From: Actinostola sp. cb2023
Taxonomy: Eukaryota; Cnidaria; Anthozoa; Actiniaria; Actinostolidae
Assembly (NCBI GenBank): GCA_033675265.1
Contig: JAUJYZ010001497.1
Span: forward strand, 43,501-107,500
Direction of reading: 5' to 3'
DNA: 64,000 nt
Under the pieces are notes generated by a model. It did no database searches. It saw nothing but the letters and a program-made list of their open reading frames with translations, and was not told where the DNA came from. A program made the position numbers and the translations under genes. Of the stretch, positions 36,001 through 47,149 are shown piece by piece (within the stretch, counting starts at the first letter, position 1; every line of letters begins with the position of its first letter).

Positions 36001-39000
36001 GATGATCAGGATAATGATGATGATGATTAGGATGATGATGATTAGGATGATGATTAGGATGATGATGATTAGGATGATGATGATGATGATGATGATGATC
36101 AGGATAATGATGATGATTATGATGATGATGATGATCATGATAATGATGATTAGGATGATGATGATGATCAGGATAATGATGATGATTAGGATGATGATGA
36201 TGATCAGGATAATGATGATGATTAGGATGATGATGATTAGGATGATGATTAGGATGATGATGATTAGGATGATGATGATGATTATGATGATCAGGATAAT
36301 GATGATGATTAGGATGATGATGATGATCATGATAATGATGATTAGGATGATGATGATGATCAGGATAATGATGATGATTAGGATGATGATGATGATCAGG
36401 ATAATGATGATTAGGATGATGATGATGATCAGGATAATGATGATGATGATACAATGTTCTTCCTCCTTCAATTGTCACTGTTGTCTTTCATTTAAGAGAT
36501 TGATTCGCATGTGGGGTACAGGCAATGAGCATGTTCGTGTTATGGCTTTTCTTGGAATCAGCAAAATGCTGAATCTACTTCCTTCATCCTTGTTAGAATT
36601 TGCTGTTAAGGTACCAGAAATCATTGCTTGTTTTGAGATTACTACATTTATAAGTACTTCAGAGTAATTGAAGATGTCATGCATTGCTAGAAAACACCGA
36701 TCATATACTAATAATATTCTCCTTTGCATTCTCCTCTTCATCTTTCCTCCCATCACATTCCCCTTTCCCCTCTCCTCCCCCCTCTCCTCTTCCCTCCCCT
36801 CTCCCTCCTCCCTCTAGTATTCTATCATCTGCTGACTGTTTCAGAACTCATTATAAACAAGACAAAAGCAATGGTTGCATAATATTCTTCCAGATACATT
36901 GTATATATATATTTTTTACTGGTACATGTGTACATCCAAAGTGTAATTTTTATATGTATCTACTATGTATTTATTTGTAAATATGGCAAACAAATAAACT
37001 TGAACTTGTAATTTTTGTTTTATCACCTTTCTATTTCATTCTATAGCAACTGTACATGAGTTTTGTGAAAAATACCAAGTTTACATCACCGAAGACGAAG
37101 CCACTGATAACCTTCATGCAGAACTCACTTGTAGAAGTGTTTAGAACAGACCCCAACATGACATACCAACATGCATTTGTCTATATTAGACAGCTGGCTA
37201 TCCACCTGAGAAACGCTATTGTTAACAAGAAGAAGGTAATCTACAATGTGTTTATTATAGTTTCAGTGATTGGGAAGGCTGAAAACAGTAGTGGGCCAAT
37301 GGCCCATCAATTGCTACATTCATGGGCCATAAATTTTCTAAAGGGGCCATCACTCTTAAAACCGGAAGTCAAAATGACCCAAAAAACTTTTTTGTCGAAA
37401 TAGTATCCATGTTTTCCCTTTTTGATATCTAAAATAGCTTTCTGAACATGTTTTCGATTTTCAACTGCTTTTTGATGTTGAAAAGCGCAAAAAGCAGCGG
37501 TTTAAAGAAACGAACTCTCATTATAGTACCCAGTCTCCCCTGGGAATTCAAAATGGTGGCCAAATTGTCGATTTTTACGGCAAAATATCTCCGAAACGAA
37601 GACGTGGACCCACGTTTTTTTGAAATTGTAATGCGTCCCTAAGGCCCCAAAGAAATTTTTTTTTTGCGCCGTACGATCTAAAAACGTGCCAATGGCGCAT
37701 GGCGCACGTCCTTCCCTATCACTGTAGTTTAGTTGGTATGAAAAGCCAGTAAAGTGTTGAATGAAGTGATTTGTCATGCACTCATTCAAATACAGTCAAT
37801 GTCATTAACGTTGTCCAGCTACAAAGAGATTAACACTACAATAAATGTCACGTGTCTCATCATATATTCATTTCGCACGCATGGAATTTTATTTTCAAAA
37901 GCAAACATCACCTCAGTGTGAGAACAGAATGTTAACAATGCCCGTTTTCACAGGCGGTGGTGATTTATGCTTTTGAAATTAAAATTCCATGCTCGCAAAA
38001 CAAAATAATATAGAATGAGACACGTGATATTTATTGCAGTGTTAATCTCTTTTTAGTTAGACAACATTAATGACGTTGACTGTACATCATTCAAATCACA
38101 TTTTCTATGTCAGGATTCATTCCAATCAGTCTATAACTGGCAGTATGTACATTGTATTCATCTATGGTGCCGAGTACTGAGTGAGGTACAGTCTCATGGC
38201 ATACTCGATCCGCTTATCTATCCATTAGTACAAGTCACACTGGGAGTTATAAAGTAAGTATTGCCTAGTTAGTGATCCGCATACTGTACATACTTATCTA
38301 TCCATTAGTACAAGTCACACTGGGAGTTATATAAAGCAAGTAAGTAAGTAAGTATACATTATATAAAGGAGACAACGGGCGCACTTTCTCAGTGTAAATT
38401 ACTCACCAATGAGAAAGTAAAAAAACGTTGACATTGGACAGTTGAAACCTAAGTCAGTGACCACATACTGTATGTGACAAACTCATTTATAGTAAGCATT
38501 GCATTGACATGATGACCCAGGAATAATGAAATTAGTAAAACTTTTAGTGAGGCCACAGATACCAAAAGGAGACAACGGGCGCACTGTCTCAGTATAAATT
38601 ATTCACAATAGTCCCCTTCACAGTTCCCTGCACCATCTTGAAAGGTAGCCGTGCTTTTGCATCGAAGCGAGACCAACGGTGACCTTGCAATGATAGAGAC
38701 ATGTGAATAATTGTCCAAGGTGTTAAAAAGGTCTCTATCATTGCAAGGTCACCGTTGGTCTCGCTTCGATGCAATGGCATAGCTACCTTCCAAGATTGCA
38801 CAGGGAACTGTGAAGGGGATTATTATCAATGAGAAAGTAAAAAAAATGTTGACATTGGAGAGTTGAAAACTTTCTTAACTCCACGGGTTATTCTCTGATT
38901 TGAGGCTAAGGCTGAGCAAATTCATGTTTTGTGATCAAGGAGTACAGCGGTAGCTAAGCAACTTGAAACAGAAATGTACAATTTTTAAATTTTAAAACCT

Positions 39001-42000
39001 TGAAATAAGTCAGGCTGTTTAAAGTGTTATTTAAAGTTCAACATTTAAAAAATGTTTAAAGTGTTATTTACTGCTATTGTACAGTTATATTGTAATGCGA
39101 AATCATTATTCTTTCAGGTTATTGCCTACTGCTCGTTACTACCCTTTAAGATTTCATTGTATTCGGTCTCTAAATCAACTGTCTAAAGCTACAGATACTT
39201 ACATTCCTATAGCACCGTTCATTTTACAGGTGAGATATTCATATAGCATGCAGTCATAGCCACTCATTAATTTATACATTCATTCATTTATTCCAATCTG
39301 GCCATTTATCCATTCATTCATCCATCCTTTCCTTCATTTATTCATCCATCCATCCTTTCCTTTCTTTATTCACCTATTCATTCATTTATCCATCCTTTCC
39401 TTCCTTTATTCATCCATTTTCATCCATCATCCTTTCCTTCCTTTCTTCATCTATTCATTCATTTTCATCCTTTCCTTCCATTCATCCTTTCCTCCATCTT
39501 TCCTTCTTTCTTCACCTATTCATTCATTTATCTATCCTTTCCTTCCTTTATTCATCCATTTTCATCCATCCATCCTTTCCTTCCTTTATTCATCTATTCA
39601 TTCATTTATCCATCCTTTCCTTCCTTTATTCATCTATTCATTCATTTATCCATCCTTTCCTTCCTTTATTCATCCATTCATCCTTTCCTTCCTTTATTCA
39701 TCCATTTTCATCCTTCCATCCTTTCCTTCCTTTATTCATCATTCATTCATTCATCCATCCATCCTTTCCTTCCTTTATTCATCTATTCATCCTTTCCTTC
39801 CTTTATTCATCCATTTTCATCCATCCATCCTTTCCTTCCTTTATTCATCTATTCATTCATTTATCCATCCTTTCCTTTCCTTCCTTCATTCATCTTTTCA
39901 TCCATTCCATCCTTTCCTTCCTTTATTCATCTATTCATTCATTTATCCATCCTTTCCTTCCTTTATTCATCCATTTTCATCCATCCATCCTTTCCTTCCT
40001 TTATTCATCTATTCATTCATTTATCCATCCTTTCCTTCCTTTATTCATCTATTCATTCATTCCATCCATCCTTCCTTTTCCTTCCTTTATTCATCTATCC
40101 ATCCTTTCCTTCCTTTATTCATCCATTTTCATCCATCCATCCTTTCCTTCCTTTATTCATCTATTCATTCATTTATCCATCCTTTCCTTCCTTTATTCAT
40201 CCTATTTTCATTCATCCTTTCCTTCCTTTATTCATCTATTCATTCATTTTTCATCCCATCCTTTATTCATCCTTCATCCTTCCTTTATTCTTTCTTTCAT
40301 TCATCTATTATCCATCCTTTCCTTCCTTTCCTTTCCTTCCTTTCATCTATTCATTCATCCATCCATCCTTTCCTTCCTTTATTCATCTATTCATTCATCA
40401 TCCTTTCCTTCCTTTTTATTCATCCATTTTCTTTTTTCCATCCATCCATCCTTTCCTTCTTTATTCATTCATCTATTCCTTTCATTTCACCTATCATTCC
40501 TTCTATCCTTCCTTTATTCATCATTTTCATCCATCCATCCTTTCCTTCCTTTATTCATCTATTCATTCATTTATCCATCCTTTCCTTCCTTTATTCATCC
40601 ATTTTCATCCATCCATCCTTTCCTTCCTTTATTCATCTATTCATTCATTTATCCATCCTTTCCTTCCTTTATTCATCTATTCATTCATTCCATCCTTTCC
40701 TTCCTTCCTTTTATTCATTCTATCCATCCTTTCCTTCCTTTATTCATCCATTTTCATCCATCCATCCTTTCCTTCCTTTATTCATCTATTCATTCATTTA
40801 TCCATCCTTTCCTTCCTTTATTCATCTATTTTCATTCCATCCATCCTTTCCTTTCCTTCCTTTATTCATCCTCCTTTTTCATCCATCCATCCTTTTTCCT
40901 TCCTTTCATTCATCTATCCTTTTCATTCATTTATTCCATTCCTTTCCATCCTTTCCTTCCTTCATCCCATTTTCATCCTTTCCTTCCTTTTATTCATCCA
41001 TTTTCATCCATCCATCCTTTCCTTCCTTTATTCATCTATTCATTCATTTCCATCCATCCTTTCCTTCCTTTATTCATCCATTCATCCTTTCCTTCTTTTT
41101 ATTCATCCATTTTCATCCATCCATCCTTTCCTTCCTTTATTCATCTATTCATTCATTTATCCATCCTTTCCTTCCTTTATTCATCTATTCATCCTTTCCT
41201 TCCTTTATTCATCCATTTTCATCCATCCATCCTTTCCTTCCTTTATTCATCTATTCATTCATTTATCCATCCTTCCTTTCCTTCCTTTATTCATCTCATT
41301 CATCCTTTCCTTCCTTTATTCATCCATTTTCATCCATCCATCCTTTCCTTCCTTCCTTTATTCATCTTTATTCATTCATTTATCCATCCTTTCCTTCCTT
41401 TATTCATCTATTCATCTTTTCCTTCCTTTATTCATCCATTTTCATCCATCCATCCTTTCCTTCCTTTATTCATCTATTCATTCATTTATCCATCCTTTCC
41501 TTCCTTTTTATTCATCATATTCATCCTTTCCTTCCTTCCTTTATTCATCTATTTTCATCCATCCATCCTTTCCTTCCTTTATTCATCTATTCATTTATCT
41601 ATCATTTATCCTTCCTTTCCTCCCTTTATTCATCTATTCATCCTTTCCTTCCTTTATTCATCCATCCATCCATCCATCCATCCTTTCCTTCCTTTATTCA
41701 TCTATTCATTCATTTTATCCATCCTTCCTTTTTCCTTCCTTTATTCATCCATTCATCCATTCCATCCTTTCCTTCCTTATTCATCCATTTTCATCCATCC
41801 ATCCATCCTTTCCTTTTCCTTTATTCATTCATCATATTTCCTTCCTTTATTCATCCATTCATCCATCCATCCTTTCCTTCCTTTATTCATCTATTCATTC
41901 ATTTATCCATCCTTTCCTTCCTTTATTCATCATTTTCATCCATCCATCCTTTCCTTCCTTTATTCATCTATTCATTCATTTATCCATCCTTTCCTTCCTT

Positions 42001-45000
42001 TATTCATCCATTTTCATCCATCCATCCTTTCCTTCCTTTATTCATCTATTCATTCATTTATCCATCCTTTCCTTCCTTTATTCATCTATTCATTCATTTA
42101 TCCATCCTTTCCTTCCTTTATTCATCTATTCATTCATTTATCCATCCTTTCCTTCCTTTATTCATCCATTCATCCTTTCCTTCCTTTATTCATCCATTTT
42201 CATCCATCCATCCTTTCCTTCCTTTATTCATCTATTCATTCATTTATCCATCCTTTCCTTCCTTTATTGATCCTTTCTATTCATTCATTTCATCCATCCT
42301 TTCCTTCCTTTATTCATCCATTCATTCATTTATCCATCCTTTCCTTCCTTTATTCATCCTTTCCTTCCTTTACTAGTATATTTATTTATCCATCCATCTA
42401 TTCACTCATTGACCTACTTGGCTTTATGAATACATCAAAGTTTTTTTTTCTGTTAGATTTTAGAATCACAGTTCAACAAGAAAATCAAAATGTCAACAGC
42501 CAAACCTCTTGAGTTTTCATGCATTCTGAAAGTGTCCAAGTCTGCACTACACACCAAGCCCTTTGAGGTTAGCCAATCATCACACAAATCTAGATGAACC
42601 CTTGTTCTTGCCTGTCCTATTTGATCCTGCCACGCCCCTGCCCTCCTGGACATTACCAACTTGCTCTTTCTTGTTCTCCTTGCTCTGCATGAAGGTGGCA
42701 CCCATTGCCCTCCTATCATGCCCTTGTTCCTACACCTCCTTGCCCCACCCTTCCTTGCGACATCACCGTGCATGGCTATCCCCTTTCTCTGCCCACGCTT
42801 GACTTTACTACAAACACCATTCTCCTGTCCCAAAAATGTTGTTGTTTGAACTTCTAAGTTCGCGTAACATTGACAACCTCTGTAATGTCAAGCAAGGATA
42901 CAGCTGTGTTTTAATTTCTGTTTGTTTACAACTAGGATGCTGTTATGGATAACGTATTTGAGCTGTCGTTGGAGTTCTACTCAATACATGCTCATTCCAT
43001 AGCCTTTCCTGAGGTAGTCTTGCCAACGGTTATCAGAGTAAGTTTTGAAACCATAGTCATTTCATAGCCTTTCCTATACACATAGTCTCCATCTTGTTTC
43101 TGGTGCTGCATGTTTCTGTAAATCTAATGTTAAAAATGGAGCCCTCCTCGGTCTGAAAAAGAGAAGGAATCCCAGCAGGAGTTGTGTGTAGTTGAAACCT
43201 TTGTAGATTCTAGTTTGATTGGATGAGATGCATCTGTACGCTTTTTGATTGGTTCAGAAAGGAAGCCATTTGAGTGTCACGGTACCGTAGGTTTCCCACT
43301 CGTACGAAAACGACTCTATTGGATGAGATGTATCTGCACGCTTTTTGATTGGTTCAGAAAGGAAGCCATTTGAGTGTCACGGTACCGTAGGTTTCCCACT
43401 CGTACGAAAACGACTCTATTGGATGAGATGTATCTGCACGCTTTTTGATTGGTTCAGAAAGGAAGCCATTTGAGTGTCACGGTACCGTAGGTTTCCCACT
43501 CGTACGAAAACGACTCTATTGGATGAGATGTATCTGCACGCTTTTTGATTGGTTCAGAAAGGAAGCCATTTGAGTGTCACGGTACCGTAGGTTTCCCACT
43601 CGTACGAAAACGACTCTATTGGATGAGATGTATCTGCACGCTTTTTGATTGGTTCAGAAAGGAAGCCATTTGAGTGTCACGGTACCGCAGGGTTCCCACT
43701 CGTACGAAAACGATGCTATTTTTATCTTTTGTTAATCACGTATTTTACAGCTCAGAAAATTCATCAAGTCAACTCCAATTCCAAAATACAGAAAGCAAAT
43801 GAAGCAACTTCTAGAAAAGGTAACACTCGATGGAATTGTTCATTTGGATTTGAACAGCAAACCAGTTTTGTCTTGGAAAGCATTTTAATAGACAAGTTTA
43901 AAAACCTGTTTATTGTGATATAGAAAGCATTTCATTGGACGGCAATTAGCCAATCATAATCGACGTTTACGTTTGGTTTTCTAGATAGAGGAGACATCTA
44001 AGGAAGTGACAGATCGTCGCTCGTCTGTTTCATTTAGTCCTAAAGATATCAAACAAGTTGTGAGTGGTTGTAAATAGTCTACATTCTACATTGTCTCATG
44101 TAACTTTCTCAATTCACTTGCCTTCACTCCTAATCCCTTGCTTACTACTATCCTACTCCTCTCTTCCTACCTTCACTGGCTCCATCCTCCCCTCCTCTTT
44201 CTTTCTTTCTTCCTTCCTTCCTTCCTTCCTTCCTTCCTTCCTTCCTTCCTTCCTTCCTTCCTTCCTTCCTTCCTTCCTTCCTTCCTTCCTTCCTTCCTTC
44301 CTTCCTTCCTTCCTTCCTTCCTTCCTTCCTTCCTTCCTTCCTTCCTTCCTTCCTTCCTTCCTTCCTTCCTTCCTTCCTTCCTTCCTTCCTTCCTTCCTTC
44401 CTTCCTTCCTTCCTTCCTTCCTTCCTTCCTTCCTTCCTTCCTTCCTTCCTTCCTTCCTTCCTTCCTTCCTTTCTTCCTTCCTTTCTTCCTTCCTTTCTTT
44501 CTTTCGGCTTCCTTTCGGCTTCCTTTCTTCCTTCCATCCTTCCTTCCTTTCTTTCGGCTTCCTTCCTTTCTTTCGTGTTTTCTTTCTTGTTTTCTTTCTT
44601 TATTCACAAGGAGAACTAAACATTTATCGTTTTTTCTAGGAATCGTGGACAGCGCAATATAAACAACAGCCTAACGCCATAGTCAAGTTTTATAACACAT
44701 GGAAGACGATGAAACCAATAATTCAAAGTACACAGGTAATGTGCACTAAGGTCTAAAGAAAGAGTTTGTGAAATTGCTGGTTTGCAATCAATCCCTGGAG
44801 ATTTAAAGTACAAAGACGCAGCGGCCATATTGGCAGTACAAACAAGAGAAGCTAATGAGCAATGCTTTGTTATCGGGAACCAACATGGCCGCCATGACGT
44901 CAAGTGCAAACCAGCAATTACTATATTTTAGCATTGTAATAGGCGACTTGCATGATGACGTCATTATACTACAGGTACCAGAATGCTTTGCCCATTTTGT

Positions 45001-45444
45001 ATTGTTAGATAATTAGCACCAATTGTCTTACTATTCTCATGAGGGAATAAAAATCTGAATAAGAAAGAAAAATCCCAAAGCATTCTGGTACTTGTAGTCA
45101 AACAACGTCATCATGCAAGTCGCCTATTGGGTAAAGTTTTCTCGCACGTTCAGTACTAAATCTTAGGCAATTATTTCTGTCGCCATTTCAAACGAGCATG
45201 AACTCCGTTTGTTGACTTATTTTTCGTATTACTGTCCAAATAGGAAGAACAATTACATGTCGAAGAGTCCGAAAGCGACGATGACCGACCGAAACAAAAG
45301 CGACAAAAGAAAACCAAGAAAAATCCTCAACAGGCCGACAAGAAGTTGAAGAAACAACAACAAAATGGCGCCAATGCAACTAATGGCGCCGAAGAGGAAG
45401 ACATCGTTGAAGATTTTCAATTTTCATCAGATGAGGAAGACTAA
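30056..45444 (+). CDS. NOC2L: Nucleolar complex protein 2 homolog, 18 coding exons, 695 residues
   Basis: Exons: 30056-30084, 30169-30270, 30434-30647, 31319-31444, 31964-32093, 34124-34214, 34620-34695, 34912-35022, 36497-36610, 37047-37235, 38114-38253, 39118-39229, 42457-42567, 42936-43037, 43751-43819, 43985-44059, 44640-44735, 45244-45444. Phases agree throughout and the frame closes at TAA. The N-terminus is acidic ([11 protein letters not shown]). The Noc2 core spans about 220-600, with [67 protein letters not shown] and [14 protein letters not shown]. The tail is Lys-rich then acidic (QFSSDEED). Noc2 proteins act in the nucleolus and nucleoplasm in export-competent assembly of pre-60S particles with Noc1/Noc3. 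Human NOC2L is 749 residues and also binds histones and p53-family proteins. An ATTAAA at 45457 is a candidate poly(A) signal. Exon 34620-34695 was placed by phase and conserved residues; its start is the least certain junction. Confidence 0.96.
30763..30905. repeat. Diverged copy of the GTGGGAAACC MITE family (intron 3)
   Basis: It begins TAGAGTCATTTTTGTATGAG then GTGGGAAACC, with CAACCAATCACAGTGCAC downstream. It is related to 48930-49030 and 53525-53700. Confidence 0.55.
31539..31821. mobile_element. 283-bp MITE in NOC2L intron 4
   Basis: The ends ACAGCTATTT and AAATAGCTGTA, and inner pairs TGTATTCCAAGACCGAA/TTCGGTCTTGGAATACA, are inverted. No ORF. Confidence 0.8.
32390..32785 (+). repeat. 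About 50-bp tandem repeat with telomere-like GGTTTAGGGTTAG core
   Basis: About 8 copies contain CCTTGGGGTTAGGTTTAGGG, a GGGAAGGCTATAG block and TAATCAAGTA. Copy length varies slightly. Confidence 0.9.
32786..32985 (-). repeat. About 60-bp tandem repeat, 3 copies
   Basis: The copies contain TGAATACAAGCTGCTTCG, TACTAGAGAGCAAGACA and GTTGACG. They abut the GGTTAGG array. Confidence 0.8.
33501..33583 (+). repeat. tRNA-like / SINE-type Pol III promoter
   Basis: TGGCATAGTTGG (33508-33519) fits a tRNA A box and GAGTTCGAGTCCC (33558-33570) fits a B box. The spacing is longer than in a tRNA and the acceptor ends do not pair, so it is a tRNA-derived relic or SINE head rather than a working tRNA. Confidence 0.5.
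34380..34550 (+). repeat. ATC-rich microsatellite (NOC2L intron 6)
   Basis: An impure (ATC)n run with CACC interruptions. Confidence 0.85.
35035..35300 (+). repeat. Impure GAT microsatellite (NOC2L intron 8)
   Basis: Scattered GATGATGATG runs mixed with CTGATGAC. Confidence 0.75.
35490..36452 (+). repeat. GAT-based minisatellite, about 960 bp (NOC2L intron 8)
   Basis: Runs of GATGATGAT separated by TTAGGAT, CAGGATAAT or CATGATAAT. The variant spacers recur in ordered blocks, showing local duplications. It ends about 45 bp before the exon at 36497. The long ORFs across it (poly-Met/Ile, poly-His/Pro) are artefacts. Confidence 0.97.
37795..38080. mobile_element. 286-bp MITE in NOC2L intron 10
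   Basis: The ends GTCAATGTCATTAACGTTGTC-like and their mirror (TTAATGACGTTGAC) pair, as do AGAGATTAACACT and GTGTCTCAT blocks. It ends 33 bp before the exon at 38114. Confidence 0.8.
38607..38824. mobile_element. 218-bp palindromic MITE (NOC2L intron 11), uninterrupted relative of 29030-29550
   Basis: The arms run AATAGTCCCCTTCACAGTTC through TCGAAGCGAGACCAACGG to CATTGCAAGGTC on both sides of a short loop. It is itself inserted into a copy of the TACTCCAGTTTCGAGTTG-type element (flanks 38560-38606 and 38825-38975). Confidence 0.85.
39245..42410 (+). repeat. 3.1-kb pyrimidine-rich TTCC/ATCC/ATTC array (NOC2L intron 12)
   Basis: A basic unit built from CATCCATCCTTTCCTTCC, TTTATTCATCTATTC and ATTCATTTATC is repeated across 3.1 kb with many short indels. 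The sense strand is almost purely pyrimidine plus A. It occupies nearly all of intron 12 and ends about 45 bp before the exon at 42457. Confidence 0.97.
43221..43720 (+). repeat. Five exact-length 100-bp tandem copies (NOC2L intron 14)
   Basis: Units start at 43221, 43321, 43421, 43521 and 43621 with GGATGAGATG. Copies 2-4 look identical and copies 1 and 5 differ at a few bases. Each contains TTTTTGATTGGTTCAGAAA and GTTTCCCACTCGTACG, which also occur singly elsewhere. The array ends about 30 bp before the exon at 43751. Confidence 0.97.
44198..44580 (+). repeat. (TTCC)n microsatellite (NOC2L intron 16)
   Basis: About 270 bp of pure TTCC, then interrupted TTTC and TCGGCTTCC units up to about 60 bp before the exon at 44640. 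Confidence 0.98.
44941..45125 (-). mobile_element. AGGCGACTTGCATGATG MITE, copy 2 (NOC2L intron 17)
   Basis: The ends are the same as the 27998-28172 copy but the interior is in the opposite orientation. The flanking bases are TA. Confidence 0.85.
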
Positions 45445-47149
45445 TAATCCATTGACATTAAAAATTGTTCTTTATTCCTAAAATATAATAGCTTACCTTT
45501 TTACGCGATATTATTGGCTGAGCCGCGGAGAAAACTGCGCGAAATAGAATTCTCATTTCTGATTGGTTCATTGAGAGAGCCAAGGAAAGCCATTTAAGTG
45601 TCACACGCTGCGCCGCGGAGAAAACCGCGCGAAATAGAATTCTTGTTTCTGATTGGCTCGATGGGAAAGCCATTTGAGTGTTACGCGTCGCGCCGTGCAG
45701 GAAACCGCGCGAAATTCTCATTTCTGATTGGTTTATTGAGAAAGCCACTCAAGTGTTTCCCCTTTTAAAACAAAAACGTGTGCAAATCGTCTTATAAATT
45801 GTTTTCGTACAGTTTTTGGGCGCTTATGGGAGGTTTTATGGAATCTTCTTCTGACGTCAAAATGATCACGAATGGCCGTCAAACCGTCATTTTACTTGCT
45901 CAAAACTTCAATTTTAGATCGGTGAAGTCTAAATATCTGTCAAATATAAGTTACTTATAAACAAACAAATGTCATCTAGCAGACTTTGAAAGTAGACTCG
46001 AACATTTTGTAGATCTTGACGGCCACCACGTCACACGTAAAACCTCCCATTAGAGTTCTGTAGTTTCTCGAAAATTGGGATTCTTCATTTTAAAATCATT
46101 CTTTAATTGAGGAATTAAATTCACCGGTCACATGATCTACCTCTGAGTTGAGTAGCGAGGAGTGAAGGCCACAAATGACAATTCAAAATGAACAATTTTG
46201 TTTTTTCTTTCTCTTCGGTAAATAAACAACTCTGGTCGTCACAGGACGAAGAAATAAGCTTTTGAGTTTTTTTAAGCGTTAAAAATTGTCAAACCGTTTC
46301 TCTACGTGTGCTGGGAACTATGAACTAATCTACGAGTTAGTTTTAATAATAATCATGTTTTTTTCAAAGGGATATAAAAAGTGCAAAATGTCGTGTTTTT
46401 CCAGCAGAAAACCAGACATTTGTCTATGTTGTGTGTTTATGTCAACAAAATTATAAATATTTGAAAAAACTCATAATACACGAAACAATATAAAGGTTTA
46501 GTTCGAAAATAAATCTATCTTTTTGCTCACGAGTCTTTAGATGTATTTGTGCTATTTCTGTTTTGAGGTGAGAGAGGAGGAGGGGTTTCACGACAACGAA
46601 ATGGTGTTTATAAAAACTGATTTAAATTTGTTAAGAAATTTCACACCGGATAATTAGCAAACTTAACTAGTAAGTATTCTGATTTTTCAAAACCTATTAA
46701 TCTTAAAATCCTTTTGCCACGAAACTCTTGGAAGCGTGGAAAGGGGAAATACACTGAAAAGCGAAGCAAACAAATTTCACGCAAATTCCCGTTTGAACCA
46801 ACAATTTTTTTTAAATTCAAGAAGCGAAAATAGTTCGTGTGAGGCTTTATGGAAAATGGTGTTCGCTGCACGCGCCTTTTTGCGCCTTTTTTGATCGTAA
46901 TAATTACCAAGGTTGTAGTAATCCCAGCATATTTTTGGGCCATGTTAAGTTGCCGTTGATACTAAAGTGGTTAGAGTAACACGACTTCATTACATGAATA
47001 TTTACTAACGGGACAAATGCGTCATTCTATTTTGCGAGGTATCACTTGTGAGTCAGTGAAGTTTGCGTAAGACCTGACAGAACTCTGACTGCGCAATCAT
47101 AGAGAGCTTAGATATCTTTTAGATTAAGGCCGAGTAAAAATCAACAGAT
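45445..47149. repeat. Intergenic; three tandem ~85-bp copies at 45517-45760
   Basis: Three diverged units contain GCCGCGGAGAAAACCGCGCG, a TTTCTGATTGG block and GAAAGCCA..T..AGTGT. They are related to the GTGGGAAACC/TGATTGG family. The remaining 1.4 kb shows no supported feature. Confidence 0.6.

Noticed and set aside
34900..36450. C/D snoRNAs in NOC2L introns (TGATGA boxes)
   Set aside because: TGATGA is everywhere because of GAT repeats; no paired C/D box with closing stem could be picked out.
35434..36667. ORFs of 330-391 codons on both strands (poly-Met/Ile, poly-His/Pro)
   Set aside because: They are translations of the GAT minisatellite; only the last part of the plus frame is the real exon 36497-36610.
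44064..44662. Poly-Phe/Leu/Pro/Ser and poly-Arg/Lys/Glu/Gly ORFs
   Set aside because: They are translations of the TTCC microsatellite in an intron.
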